Made by a program: the position numbers and the translations under genes. From the NCBI GenBank assembly GCA_019096155.1, contig JAHCVI010000003.1:2170001-2234000 (forward strand): DNA of 64,000 nucleotides, read 5' to 3'. This DNA comes from Staphylotrichum longicolle. Taxonomy: Eukaryota > Ascomycota > Sordariomycetes > Sordariales > Chaetomiaceae. Below, in pieces: positions 22,083 through 34,397 of the stretch. The notes beneath the pieces are model-generated. The model was not told the DNA's origin. It saw nothing but the letters and a program-made list of their open reading frames with translations, and did no database searches. Each line of letters begins with the position of its first letter. The stretch's first letter is position 1.

Positions 22083-22914
22083 GGTATGGGTGAAAAGCGG
22101 CCCGGATAGATCTATGAATCAAACTGACTGTATGGGACGAAGCGCCGAAAATGGAAACAGTGGGAACACAACAGAGCTTCGAGCTTCAACCTGGAAGTTG
22201 AGCATGTCGATTGCCCTGCACAAACGTCAAGAATCAAGCGTGCTGCTGCATGGGACGAGCTTGGAAACAACATCCTCAAGCAGAACGGAACAACGTGTGT
22301 GATTGGTCGCTTGACCACCCTCCAGGACCGGCAAGAAGGGGTTTGTGGCCGGACGCCGCCCCCATCAGGGTCCTATCGAGGGTGACTTTCAAGAACCGTC
22401 CGGTCTTCTGTCGCATATCCTCAGATGAAAAGATTTGGCTCAAAGTCTAGGGAAATCAGGATCCAGTGTGTGTGGAGAGGCCAAAGGTGATGGGATAATC
22501 CATTCCCGTCTCCAGGTTAGGTAAGCATGGGCAGACTTACCTAAGGGAAGGTAACTGCACTGGGAGAAGATGGATGTCAATGACGGGACCCCACCATCAC
22601 CCAGAGACCCTGTAAACATGCGGGGTGCGGGCGCCTGAACACACCGCAGCAGCCCACCTTCTTGGCAGCTCAACAACAACGACAGCCTTGCCCACTTGCA
22701 AGACTTGAGCCCGTCAGCCCGTCGCCATCCACAACGAGAACAAGCTTGAATCGAGGTATTACTCCTTGTATCTGGTTTTACGAAAAGCTCTCCACCCCCA
22801 CCACGCCTACGCTCACCATCCGATAAACCGAAATCGTCGCTCAGGCCATCAGTGCCACGCCCCAAAGCTTCGCATCCCAACTTCTCTCACATTACACTTC
22901 CGCACGGCCCTTGC
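22083..22914. promoter_or_regulatory. Divergent intergenic region between F-box/ankyrin and Vps9 genes
   Basis: About 830 nt between two outward-facing starts, so both promoters should be here. CA- and CT-rich sequence from 22660 to 22914 looks like the Vps9 leader. No other feature seen. Confidence 0.6.
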
Positions 22915-25487
22915 ATGTCTCCCCACGACCAAGAAGCCATCTCCCCTCGCTCGCCCGGCTCGAATGATGTGGCGTCGAACTCTGGCAGCGTCGATGTAGC
23001 GCCTACTTTACAAGAGGTGCGCGCGGTCGGGCAGGGAGGAGCGCCTATTGCCCCGCAGCCAGGGAGGGGCGAGGAGGAGGAGGAGGACCTGCTAGACTTC
23101 AACAATGGAGATGGCACAGAGGGGAACCAGAACCACTCAGGAGTAGCTTCCAGTTTGAGTCAAGCTGCAAGGCAGGGGAAGCTTCCTGAAGATGGCGATC
23201 TCATGTCCTCGTCGATCGCAACCTTGAAGCCGACAACCTTTCCTACGACGACAACTGCTACGCATTATCTGACGGCCGAATCTCAACCCTATGTCGATCC
23301 CACTCCACCCACTCCAACGGCTTCGCGGCCGCCCTCACGAGCGCCCTCGTCGGCTCCCCGGTCAAGGTCTGGCGATCCGTCACCCACGAGGTCCGATGCC
23401 GCCTACGACGATAAACGGTACACCAGCGAGGATGAGCAGGAGGGCGGGTCGAGATCTGAGATTCAGAGCATCATGGAGCAGTTCAGCGAGGAAGGAGGCG
23501 GCCCTGGTGCCGAGGAGGTCATGAGCCCGAGGCTGGAGATCGCCTCGCCGCTGCTAGGCAGTTCCATCCAGCACCCGCCGCGGAAATCAAGCCTGGAGCC
23601 CCTGGCGCCCAATATTGCGCAACAACTCCAAGAGATGCAAGGTCTTGGCCTGTCTACATCGTCGCCGGCGAGTACGGTATCAAAACAGGAGGCAGACGAC
23701 TTTGGACCCCCGGTTCCCCCGAAGGATGATTCCGGGTATCCAGGACGCTTGCGCGACGATTCGCACGGCAGCATCGAGTCACCCATGTCGCCGATTACCT
23801 CGCTGCACCGTCCCCCTCCGCCTGAGCCAGAGCCCGAACCTACTCTGGCGTTTGACTTTCACAGATTCCTGGAGCAGCTGCGCAACAAGAAGGCCGATCC
23901 GGTTGCACGCTACCTCAAGTCATTCTTGTCCGAGTTTGGGAAGCGGCAGTGGATGGTGCACGAGCAGGTCAAGATCATCGGTGACTTTCTCGCCTTCATC
24001 GCGAACAAGATGGGCCAATGTGAAGTGTGGAGGGATGTGTCAGACGCCGAGTTTGACAATGCGCGCGAGGGGATGGAGAAGCTCGTGATGAACCGCCTAT
24101 ACACCCAGACGTTTTCTCCCGCAATCCCAGCACCCCAACCAATACCCGGAGCAAAGAAGAAAAGGAGCGGCGACCGTCAGATGGGTCCGGGGAGGCGGGG
24201 CCAGCATCAGGAAGACGTCGAGCGAGACGAGATCCTCGCGCAAAAGATCAATATCTACAGCTGGGTGAGAGAGGAGCATCTCGACATCCCGCCAGTGAGT
24301 GAGAGCGGGAAGCGGTTTTTGAAGCTCGCGCAGCAGGGTTGGTCTCTCGAGTTTTCCAGTATTGTCCCACGCTGACCTAGCTTAGAATTACTAAAGATCA
24401 AGTCTTACCGCGCCCCGCGAGATAAGATTATCTGCGTCTTGAACTGCTGCAAAGTTATCTTTGGTAAGTAACTGACAGCCTCGGGCTCGGTTATTCTTGC
24501 GCTGACTGTATATCAAGGCCTTCTGAAACATTCCAAGTCGGACTCATCCGCCGACTCCTTCATGCCAATGCTCATCTACGTCGTGCTTCATGCCAATCCG
24601 GAACATCTCGTCTCAAATGTCCAGTATATCCTGCGATTCCGAAATCAGGAGAAACTAGGCGGTGAGGCGGGCTATTATCTCTCATCACTCGTATGTCAAG
24701 AGTCTTCCATCTCAAAGTCTCGCTAACCATTTGCTGCAGATGGGTGCCATCCAGTTCATCGAGAACATGGACCGCACAACGCTAACGATCACCGACGATG
24801 AGTTTGAGCAAAACGTCGAGGCCGCTGTCTCGGCCATCGCGGAGAAACACCGCTCGCAGTCCCCGCCGCCACCGCCACCGCCTCCCAGTTCAGAGAAGCT
24901 GGCGGCCCTCAAAGTGCCAACCAAAGGAGATTCCGGGGCTTCCTCCGCCCGGGCCTCACTCGACATCGACCGCCCAACAAGCCCGCGGCGGTCTACTTCC
25001 TCCAACGATGCCCGCGACAGCGGCGAGTACAGCGGCAGTGATGAGAAAGCCGCCATCACGGGTTTGTTGCGGTCCATCCAAAAACCGCTCAGCACGATCG
25101 GGCGCATTTTCTCGGACGAGGGCGCCTCCTCGTCAACGGCGGCGGGTGCCAGTGCCAGCGTCGCCAGCCCGGCCCGCACGCCGCAGCCGGAGCGCGTCGA
25201 CGGTGATTTGCGGGCGAGGCAGCGGCTGTCAGCCGAGGAGGCGGCCGCGCGGCAGGCGAGCGCCGAGGTCGCGGAGGCGCAGAGGCTGCATCGCGCGGAG
25301 CACGCGAATGTGGTGGAGACGCTGGCGGGCATGTTCCCGGATCTGGACCGCGAGATCATTAGTGATGTGGTGTATCAGAAGGAGGGGAGGTACGTTGACT
25401 ATTGCTGCCCTGTGAATCTATTGCGGCTTGCTGACTGTTCGCAGGGTTGGGTTGGCTGTGGATGCGTGTCTTGCGCTGTCGTCGTGA
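22915..25487 (+). CDS. VPS9: Vps9-type Rab5 guanine-nucleotide exchange factor (VPS9 + CUE domains)
   Basis: Activates Rab5/Vps21 GTPases on endosomes and binds ubiquitin through its CUE domain. Exons 22915-24337, 24386-24463, 24518-24690, 24740-25389 and 25445-25487 give 788 residues. The four introns are 48-55 nt with CTGAC or CTAAC branch points. The first 300 residues are disordered and Ser/Pro-rich. The helical bundle begins FDFHRFLEQLRNKKADPVAR (about 305). The VPS9 core includes KIKSYRAPRDKIICVLNCC and DSFMPMLIYVVLHANPEHL and ends near MGAIQFIENMD. A Pro- and Ser-rich linker leads to the C-terminal CUE domain (VVETLAGMFPDLDREIISDV to the stop). Start: first ATG in the frame (MSPHDQEAIS). 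The open frame before it lacks an ATG. Frame is intact. Confidence 0.95.
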
Positions 25488-26095
25488 AGACCAGTATCAG
25501 GGGATCAGGGTTGATGAGGGAAAGCATGGCAAGAAAGGGACTGGCTGGTTGACTGACTAAACGACTTTTATTCTTCTGCTTCGGAGCGAGCATTGCAGGG
25601 GAAGGGGGCGGTTATATCTTTGCATTTTATTTTGGTGTATCAGCATCACTTGGTCGGGTGCCAGGGCACTGAGACTATTCTCACGCCAGAGGGAAATTTG
25701 ATATGGCAGATAGACGGGAGACTGCTATGGCTTCAACGCGACATCACCCAACTCATATCGATCAACCGTTCTTTGTTAGGTGTGCAGGTCAACCGTGGGG
25801 ATCGTACGGGACAAGAGTTGTTACGGAAGATCCAAACATGGACACAGGAGAATGCTCCTTGGCTGGTCAAAGTGGGCAGAAGTCGAGCACGAGCAGACCA
25901 ACGTGATGCTTTCAAGGCAGCAAGTCGTGAATACTGGTTCCTCTTGCTACTTTCCCCTGAACTTTTTTTTTTTTCGTATTGGCTTTTGGTTCCTCGCTCT
26001 TAGGTTTCTTTGTGGTGGAATCTGTTTCACCCAAGGTGTGGAGCCCGCATGGCGTTGTTAGGCCCAAAACTGCAGCCCCATTTTCAACAAGCAAC
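25488..26095. other. Intergenic region between Vps9 and tRNA-iMet
   Basis: 3' flank of the Vps9 gene and 5' flank of the tRNA. T-rich run at 25966-25976. No further gene supported. Confidence 0.6.
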
Positions 26096-26167
26096 AGCTG
26101 CGTGGCGCAGCGGAAGCGCGCCGGGCTCATAACCCGGAGGTCACTCGATCGAAACGAGTCGCAGCTA
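26096..26167 (+). tRNA. tRNA-iMet(CAT): Initiator tRNA-Met (anticodon CAT)
   Basis: A 72-nt cloverleaf without intron. The acceptor arm AGCTGCG pairs fully with CGCAGCT, giving the A1-U72 pair typical of eukaryotic initiators, and A is the discriminator. The anticodon stem-loop is CCGGG-CTCATAA-CCCGG, with the three G-C pairs that mark initiators. The T loop reads ATCGAAA in place of TTCRANN, another initiator hallmark. The A box (TGGCGCAGCGG) and B box (GATCGAAAC) are present. CCA is not encoded, as expected. Confidence 0.97.
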
Positions 26168-26403
26168 CAATCTGCATTTCCTTTTGCATTTTTTGCCTTT
26201 GAATCCCACCCTCTAATTTCTCAGGCTTATTAACGTTTGTCTCGGTGCATGTCCTCACACTGTGATCTAAGTAAACTCTGCGCGTCTGGAGTCATGAAAT
26301 ATCATTTCTGCTGAGTCATCTACGAGTATCCTCAGCGATCGCATCGCCAAGCATTCTCAGCTCTTCAAACTTCAAAACTTCCAACTCGCGTTCCCTCCAC
26401 AAA

Positions 26404-26420
26404 CTCTCTCTCTCTCTCTC
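26404..26420. repeat. CT dinucleotide tract before the asparagine-synthetase-like gene
   Basis: About eight CT units, ending 28 nt before the ATG at 26449. CT-rich stretches near start codons are common core-promoter or leader elements in filamentous fungi. The whole tRNA-to-ATG gap is only 281 nt. Confidence 0.7.
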
Positions 26421-26448
26421 GCTTTGGCACCAATATCCCAACAGAAAA

Positions 26449-28347
26449 ATGTGTGGCATCCACGCCCTCATCATCCCCACCCCCTCACCACCCCCCCTCC
26501 CACCAGACCTGCACCAGCGCCTGCTCGCCCGCGGACCCGATCACTTTGGCCAAGTCGACCGCCACCACCACCTCGCCGCCGACGACAACAACAACAACAA
26601 CAACACCACCACCACCTGGTCCCTGCGCTTCACCTCCACCGTCCTCGCCCTGCGCGGCGACCACGTCGCCCGCCAGCCCCTCGTCGCCGACGTGAGCACC
26701 GACAGCAGCAGAAGCAGTGGATCGGTGCTCTGCTGGAACGGCGAGGCGTGGCGCGTCGGCGGGCAGCTCGTGCAGGGCAACGACGGCGAGGTCGTCTTCC
26801 AGCGGCTGGTGGCGGCTGCGCGCGGGCGCGGGCTGGAGGGCGTGCTGGACGTGCTGCGCGAGGTCGAGGGCCCGTTCGCGTTTGTCTACTACGATGCGCC
26901 GGCGGGGCGGTGGTGTTTGGGCGGGACCGGCTGGGGAGGCGGTCGCTTCTGATGGCGCCTGCGGAGGGAGGGGGCTGGCGCTGTGTAGTGTCGCTGGCGA
27001 GGCGGCGGAGGGGTGGAGGGAGGTGGAGGCGGACGGGGTGTACGTGGTGGAAGTGGGCGCGGGGGAAGCGCCGGTGCGGTGGGACTGGGTGGCGGGGGAG
27101 GGTGCGGGTGATTTTGTGAGTGCTGTTGCTTCTGCTGCTGCTGCTGGTCGTGGTGGTGGTTGCGTTTTGCGGGCATTTTTTAATGACGGTGGGCTGTCCT
27201 GTCGGACTTACTTTACTTCTTCTAGGTTTCCGGCATTGGCAGGTTCAACACGGCGCTGCCGGCCGGCAACTATCCGTTGACGGCGGATTCGCCCGCGGTG
27301 GAGATGCTGAAGCAGCAGTTGCTCGAGTCTCTGAGGTTACGAGTTCTCAATATCCCGCAGCCGCCGCGCTTGGATGCCTCCGGAAAAACGCGCGTCGCGG
27401 TCCTGTTTTCGGGCGGCCTTGACTGCACGGTGTTGGCTAGGCTGTGCCATGAGGTGCTCGACCCGGAACATGCGGTCGATCTGCTCAACGTCGCATTTGA
27501 GAACCCAAGGGTGGTTGCTCAGCTCCGAAAGGAGAGTGGCAGTCTGCCGGATTTCTACGAGGCTTGCCCGGACAGGGTCACGGGGAGGAGGTCGTTTGCA
27601 GAGTTGCAAAAGGTCTGTCCCGGGCGAGCCTTTCGGTTTGTAGCTGTAAGCTGCTCCCTGAGACTTCTCCCCTTTTCACCGGATGCTTACCAGCCAAGGT
27701 CAACATTCCGTACACAGAGACACAGGCACACCGCCAGCAAGTGATTTCCTTGATCCATCCTCACAACACTGAGATGGATCTTTCCATTGCGTACGCTCTC
27801 TATTTCGCGGCCCGTGGCCAAGGATTCTGCCCTATTGAGTCGAGCCCAGGACCCCAAGTACCATACACATCCCCGGCCCGGGTTCTGCTGTCCGGCTTAG
27901 GTGCTGACGAGCTGTTCGGCGGCTACTCCCGGCACCCCTCTGCGTTTGAGCGGAGCGGTTATCCCGGACTCATCGACGAGCTTCTCCTTGACGTCGGCCG
28001 CCTGGGCAAGCGTAACCTGGGCCGCGACGATCGAGCAATGGCTCATTGGGGTAAGGAGGTGAGGTTTCCATTTCTAGACGAGCGCCTGGTGAAATGGGCT
28101 ATCGAGACCCCTGCCTGGGAAAAGTGCGATTTTGAGAATGGAGAGCAACTCAGTGGCCTTGATGCCGGGAAGAGGATACTCCGCCTGTTGGCAGCGAATC
28201 TGGGCATGAACAGTGTGGCCAAGGAGAAGAAACGCGCTGTGAGTGTTATGGTTCTTCTCGAGGTGCTCCTCATGCTGACTGTCACAGATCCAATTCGGCT
28301 CCAGAACTGCCAAGATGAGAGCGGGCGAGTCAAAGGGACCACACTGA
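26449..28347 (+). CDS. Asparagine synthetase domain-containing protein (ASNSD1-like), exon 1 frameshifted
   Basis: N-terminal class II glutamine amidotransferase-like domain plus C-terminal AsnB/ATP-pyrophosphatase domain. Exons 26449-27115, 27226-27645, 27699-28238 and 28288-28347 (introns 110, 53 and 49 nt). MCGIHALI supplies the N-terminal Cys2, and RGPDHFG is a GATase block. The synthetase domain has the PP-loop VAVLFSGGLDCTVLARL, LLSGLGADELFGGYSRH and EVRFPFLDERLV. This order and the spacing fit ASNSD1-type proteins better than true asparagine synthetase. Whether it makes asparagine is uncertain. Exon 1 loses one base near 26914 (FGRDRLGRRSLL continues in the next frame) and another in a G run near 26971 (LALCSVAGEAAEG continues in the third). 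Two added bases would restore 562 residues. AAC and ACC repeats encode His/Asn/Thr runs near residue 45. Confidence 0.85.
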
Positions 28348-29776
28348 TCATAGTCACCACCACTAGACACATCCGGCAGATGATACATTACAGATACTTC
28401 TGAGTCACGGTCGCGATGGTAGAGACACAGGCGGTTAGTTTCTTGTGGTTTCCAACGAAGCCCTTGCGTGCCATCGACCAATATCTACCTCGTTCTATTG
28501 ACAGTGAAGTTAAAAAATCTGAGCCACAGTGTCTTGATGGTGGTGGCTGCGGCATCCCAGGGTAAAGTCATCGCAGTGCCGCTTCAAGCAGCGCCTCTCG
28601 CCTAACATCTTTTTTTGGCAGCCTAGACATTGGCTCTGCCTGGATGTTCAAGGCATCTCGATATTAGAAGATGTTTCCCACCGTTTTTCCCCCTTTCGCC
28701 CACGCCGTCACTAGTCGTTTTGAATCTCCCCAGGGGTTGATTCCCTCCAAATGCATCACTCCTGGGACTCGTAAGCACATGATCCCTATTGTTTGCTCAC
28801 ATTCGTCCGTGACCGGCAAGTGCCAGTTCTAGAACCCAGAGGCTCGGATCAAAGAAACGGGAGTGGATATTCGCCAAGGGTCAGCCCCTGCTTCCCCAGA
28901 TTGCTCCCCCAGGTTTGTTTCTTCGGTGGACCGATTGAGGCTGGACCCCTGAAAATCCTGGATGCACTCCTTCCGTCATCCCCCTGCTGCCGTTGGGATG
29001 GGCCCGGCTGGGCCCGGCCTCAACCGAGGCTTTTTGGGTCAAGTGCACAACCACATCGGCTAGGCTCGCCGATGGATGCAACGATGGCATCTTATCGGAG
29101 TGTTAAGCGCATTTCCCGCGTGCCAGTCGATTTTTTCTTTGCAAAAAGGAGCGTGGTTCCCTTGCGGTTTGCTTCGTGTTGAAGGGCGTTTTTGGTCCTT
29201 CTTCGTTTCCCTCTTCCCTTCAGCGTGGGTGTGACAGGCGCCTGAATCCTGGATTGTACGCAAGTTTGGACGTTCCTTTTCATCCAGGGCACCAGGCGTT
29301 GATTCACCTGTTTGCAGTGCCGCTGTTGGGTGATACGAGCAAAGCCCGCGCCTCGTTGGTTGCGCCGCACCAGGCCTCCAAACACGACACCAGCGACTTG
29401 ACGATATTCCCCCAAAACAAGGAACTGAACCAAACTCACGCTGTTATGTCTGGCAGAGGCATTTCAACCCTGCCAGGTACGGTTCGGGTTGGTCTCGGGC
29501 CAGAAGGGCGAACCATTTTTTGAAACCCCCCTTCTCAACTCTGGCTTGGCTCTCTCATCCAACTCGAGATCTCATCCACGGACACGACCATCGTATCCAA
29601 CTCCCCGGCCAAGTTTGGATATGATCGTGGGTCCCAGCACCCCCACCGAGTAGGCCACGTCGCTCGATAGCCATTCGTTTTCTCGTTTTCTCGATGCCGA
29701 CGGGCCATATCATAACGACACAACCTCTCCGATTCGTTCACAAAACGCACACCATCATTGGATATCAACAAGCACC
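28348..29776. other. Intergenic region upstream of the 29777 membrane-protein gene
   Basis: About 1.4 kb. The right part (29560-29776) is CA/CG-rich with few stops and probably forms the promoter and leader of the next gene. No RNA gene or domain-bearing ORF found. Confidence 0.6.
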
Positions 29777-31018
29777 ATGCCTGAACTTGTGTTTAAGGAC
29801 CCGTGGTCCGGGACAGGTCCCAACTCCCCCTCAACACCAATCTCAGCATACACCCCTTCTCCTTTGACGCCAACCGGGACAAGACCGCGACTTGGCCCAC
29901 GACGACAATCCCGGTTCACTGAGGACATGACGGATCGCACGCCAGTGGCCTCGATCTCGGATCAGTCCCTGGACAACTACTGGTACGGGCCGTCAGCAGA
30001 GAACGTCAACACAGATACCAACATTACCCACAGCCTCTCAGCACCAAACATGGATGCTACCCCAGCAAAGACGCCGAGAAACTGGAGAATGTGGCTGCGC
30101 TTGCTGAATGGGGTGTTCCATGTCGCGTTATGTGTAGCGCTGCTGGCATTCTTGGGATATGGTATGCGTGCGTTGAAAAAGGATCCGGGGAGTTATATGA
30201 TGTGAGTGTGCTTGCGTGGTGTTCCCCTGAGAATCTCATAATGCTGACCTCGATACTTGTGCTCCAGCAAACAAGCCATTGTCCTCATATGCTTTCTTTC
30301 CTTGGATATCCTTCTTGACATCTTTACACTCATTCGTGTACAATACTCGTGGCCGCCGTGGGGGTTGGCCCTGAGGTCTCTCTGCGGCATATGCTACTTC
30401 ACTTGCTTCCTTGTCTATATTGCCTTGGGCAGCGCGTTTCCCAACGGACAAACTTACTGGGGCCTCTCGCCCGACTCCGCAGCAGCACTGCTGTACATTC
30501 TCCTCTGCATACAAGGGTACGTCCGTTTCATCACCCGCCCTCCTCTTATCAACCTTCCCGGTTTCTAATCTTCCCCGGGCAGCCTCTGGAACCTCCTTCA
30601 CATCCCTGTCTCCCGGTACCACCCTACCTCACCGTTCAAGAAGAACAACAAGAAGAACACCACAACCAAAACCTCGCCAATCTCGCGCAATACCACTACC
30701 GCCGCCGCCGCCGCCGCGGACACCATCAACAACACCAACAACAACAACAGAAGCACAACAACCTTCAACCTCCGCCTCTCCGTCGCGGGCACGGAACACT
30801 CGTCCATCAGCCTGACGTGGCGCAACTGGATCCGCACGCGCAGCAGCCGCAGCCGCGACGACCTCGCCGAGGCCGAGGCCGGGTTCTTCCACCGGCCGCC
30901 GTCGGCGGACCGCACGCTGCGCGGGGACGAGCGGCAGCAGCCCCGGAGAGAAAGGGAAGGAGAAAGAGGAAGACGAGGTCGGAGGGCGGCGGGGTTCGAG
31001 GGGGACGAGCAGTCATAG
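29777..31018 (+). CDS. Four-helix integral membrane protein of unknown function
   Basis: Exons 29777-30201, 30268-30516 and 30583-31018 (introns 66 nt each, both splitting codons after the second base) give 369 residues. The N-terminal 110 residues are Pro/Ser/Thr-rich and probably cytosolic. Four hydrophobic segments follow: LLNGVFHVALCVALLAFLGY, IVLICFLSLDILLDIFTLI, SLCGICYFTCFLVYIALGS and AAALLYILLCIQGLWNLL. The four-helix layout is MARVEL-like, but no signature was recognised. The C-terminus has Asn/Thr-rich and Arg-rich low-complexity stretches encoded by repeats. The splice sites keep the helices in one frame, which supports the model. Confidence 0.75.
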
Positions 31019-32200
31019 CTATGGGAGTCAGGGGGAGAAGATGGACGGGGAGGAGAAGTGGTTGGAGAGAGGAGGGGGGATGGAAGGGGGTGAACGTCGG
31101 GGCTGCGTGGTTGGTTGGGTAAGATAGATAGGTAGAGGAGATGCATGGCGTTTTTGGCGTAGGGATAAGGTCGGGGGTGGTGGGATACCCGTGGTGACTT
31201 GCTTGCTTGAGTGGTTTAGATACTGGTATCGAGGATGAAGGGAAAGATGTGATGATATCGTGGCACCCCTTGTAATCTAATGTCTTGTATGCACACTCAA
31301 TGTTGCAAATGCATGCCTTCAAAAATCAGCTTCTCAGTGAAGTTTCTCCAACCCCATGTGCGACTGCCATTTTTACACTCAAGTCACCCGCTCCCTTCGC
31401 CTCAGCCAAGGACGCAAAGATGACCCGATTTGTGATTTGTGAGTGATGTCTCGTGAACTTTTGAGAGATTGGTTAGGCTTCAGACAGCAGTCCAATCAGT
31501 CAAGGCACTTTGACAGCCCAAAGTGCTGCCAACGCAGGCTGCGTTGTTCTCCGTCTTGGCTCACCGATGGCTTTGTTGCGTGTGGTGGCAGCAGTGGAAC
31601 GGTCAAAGTTTGCAAGATAATCAACGGGAAAACGAGGCAGATCATTTATCCCGCGACCGACGGCTGACGGTAACCCAAGACCGCTTACTCTGCCAGTGTT
31701 GCATGCTGGACGTTGAATCGAGAGGCACAGCGTATCAGGGGGCCCGAAGAGAGCCAGTCGGCATGCGCCATTCTGCAGCCGCGCGCTGCGCCTCACCTGC
31801 GCCTGAACAGCCGTTTCTCGGAGGTTACGAAGATGGGACGCATTCCGCCGACACCTTGCGCAAGTTGCACAAGGACCGAATGGGAGGCCGTCTCGGCTCT
31901 TTGCGCTCTGGCAAGGCGGCTTGAAGACCACCCGGCGCAGGACGCCATTCTGTCCAATTATAGAAGTGGCTCTGCGCCGCAACTTCACAGCGGTCACCGG
32001 CCGTGTGTTGCGTGTGTGCCTCTCTCTTAATGAGGTAGGTGACAAGACGTGTGTCAAGTATAATACTGACCGCTCCCGTCCATTCCGAAGCCTAAAGGCT
32101 GCCTAGAGAAAGATGCATTCAAGTTGTTCTGCAAGACCCCCTCAGTGAAACCGTCACATCTTCTGTGTCTCAACTGAACTTCGTCCAAAGGGTCGCTAGG
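31019..32200. other. Intergenic region between two membrane-protein genes
   Basis: About 1.2 kb, holding the 3' flank of one gene and the promoter of the next. Nothing else recognised. Confidence 0.6.
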
Positions 32201-32833
32201 ATGCCCGCTCTCAACCCCGGTAGCCAAAGTCCCATCCCGCAGCTCGAGACTGCCGGTCCAACAATAAACAACTCAGTGGTGTGGATTGTGGTGGTTGTTG
32301 TCGGAGGCATCATCTTCATCGGAGCGGCCGTCGCATGCGCCCTAATCTACTACACCAAGCGCCGCCGCGAACGTCACCCATACCTGATCGAGCATGGCAT
32401 CATCAAGGAGAGGAAGGGGAGCGAGGGCCGTCTTTCGCGCAAGGACGAGGAGCGCAGGCAGCACATGATCCGCAAGTCGCTCGCCTCGCGGTCGACCGAC
32501 TCTGCAGGCAGCAGCAGGCTCTCGGCCATGATGGAACAGATCGACCGGGAACTGCTGGAGATCGAACGGCAAGAACGGCAGGAGTCGACGAGGCTGAAGG
32601 ACGACTGGAAGCAGTGGGAGGCCAGAGTGCGCCACGAACGATCCAAGTCAGGCGACCAACATCCCGCGACGGCCACGGCCTCGGCCAGCGTGCCCAGCGC
32701 GCCCACCGAAGTGCCCATTCTCGCAATCCCGTCGCCGGCGAAGCACCGGTCACATGGCCGGGTTTCTCCCCTTCGTCCGCCGACAACCCCGCCTGTGCCC
32801 GCTCGTCACCCCGGCCGATGCTCACCAAGCTGA
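32201..32833 (+). CDS. Single-pass membrane protein with basic, coiled cytosolic region
   Basis: A single exon of 210 residues starting MPALNPGSQSPIPQLE. One strong transmembrane helix (about 27-52, VVWIVVVVVGGIIFIGAAVA) is followed at once by YYTKRRRERH. By the positive-inside rule this places the short N-terminus outside and the rest in the cytosol. The cytosolic part has a charged helical stretch (MMEQIDRELLEIERQERQES) likely to form a coiled coil, then a Pro/Ser/Ala-rich tail. No family recognised. The frame before the first ATG is open but has no start. Function unknown. Confidence 0.65.
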   Translation: MPALNPGSQSPIPQLETAGPTINNSVVWIVVVVVGGIIFIGAAVACALIYYTKRRRERHPYLIEHGIIKERKGSEGRLSRKDEERRQHMIRKSLASRSTDSAGSSRLSAMMEQIDRELLEIERQERQESTRLKDDWKQWEARVRHERSKSGDQHPATATASASVPSAPTEVPILAIPSPAKHRSHGRVSPLRPPTTPPVPARHPGRCSPS

Positions 32834-34397
32834 ACACGAACGAAGACCGAACCGGCGGGTCAGCAAACAACTGCCCGCCCGTTACGATGATGACCACAAC
32901 AATAACAAGACGAGAAAGCGACCTCGTTTGTTCGGCGTCGCGGATCCCTGGCATGCTAGACTCTGCAACTGCTGTCAGTTGGCGACGGCGCGATCGAAGC
33001 GACAGCAACCATTGGGGGCCGATTCCGCGGGATGATTCCGTCAAGGTCCAAGTATTGAAGACCACCTGGACGACTGATATGGTCCATGGCGGAATCCCGA
33101 CGGATGCGAGGCGAAAATGCGCCCGGTCCAGTGTGTGGAATGAATGTTGAGGGATGGCAGCCTGGCATAGCGAAATGCGTGGCGCAAGGCTGGTGACGCG
33201 AGGCTACCAGGGTGGAAGCGTCAGCATCAATGGGACGCTGCAGACTGCAGAAGCATCAGTGTCTCGATGATGCCGGATCTTAACTCCCAGGTTTGGTAGC
33301 TCTTGCCGGTGATGTGAATTAGGTTGATACCCGGAGGCGGACTTGCATGTCCTGGAGTATGCTGTAATGTTACCAATTACTTGTCCTGGGGAAGCATTGT
33401 CCTGGAGGAGCAGAGAGGATCGCGCTTCATGAGCTGTGCTCGTAATTACCGTTACACTCCAACCCTCGTCTGTTTGTTTGCGCGGAACCTCAATGAGTCG
33501 GCCCTGGTCAAGATCCATAATTAGCAGCACAACAATGTCTTGAGATGCAAGAGAAATGGCGAGACCTAAACCAAATCTCTTTCTTCCTTTGTGAAACGTG
33601 AATAATGGTTGTCGGGCTGGAAGTGTATCGAATTGAAATGAAAGTTGACAAATGACTGGTGACACGAGCACACGTGACAGGGCGAAACAGCGCCAGTTAA
33701 CACACGGAAGCCCAGACCGTGCTTAGTCATGTGCGCAAGGCCCCAACATCCGACCGCAAACCAGGCTCTGACCTCAAGTTTGGCCGCAGGGTCGGCCAAA
33801 GGAAGGCAGCACTTTCTTCGACCTCCTCCAACCCTCTTTCTCTGGACGACTCTGTGTCCCAACCACCGCTCGCTGGCTTTTTCTTGAAGCCGTCCAGAAC
33901 TTGTGCGGGCACTACCCAGGTGTATTTCGTGCTTGCGACAATCTTGCGCCGATCGATCCCTCTTGGTTTCGACTGTCGAGTCTTCGAGCGACGACCGGTC
34001 CCGACCGACAGTGGCTGTTCTTTGTTCTGAGAGGTGCAACCCGATTCCCCATCCGGAGCCATCTCGGACGCCTTCGCTGGTTCCCAGAACAGCCAGCTAG
34101 AGTGCCGTCGTGTACATAGTCGCAATCCGAAACTCTCGTACATTGATTGCATCCGATTCTTTGGGCCGCAGGAAAGAAGAGGGCGGCTGTGGTTCTCTCC
34201 ATCGAACCAGATTCCTAAGGCTTCCAGAATCTGCACGCACCTTCTGGCAACTGCAGCACTTGCATTGCTTGCATCACCTGCCACCCGGCTTGCAGCAGGC
34301 TTGCGCAGGCCGAAGCACTTCTTCGGAACCCGGGAACCCGACAGACCTTCCCGTCTTTCTCTTCCCAAACCACGCTCACTCGATTGTTCTGCCCAAG
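32834..34397. other. Intergenic region upstream of TFIIB
   Basis: About 1.6 kb without a supported gene. A 213-codon antisense frame at 33727-34368 has no domain and lies in the TFIIB promoter/leader. It is treated as chance. Confidence 0.6.

Noticed and set aside
33727..34368. 213-codon minus-strand frame upstream of TFIIB
   Set aside because: No domain, no good start, and overlaps the probable TFIIB promoter and leader.
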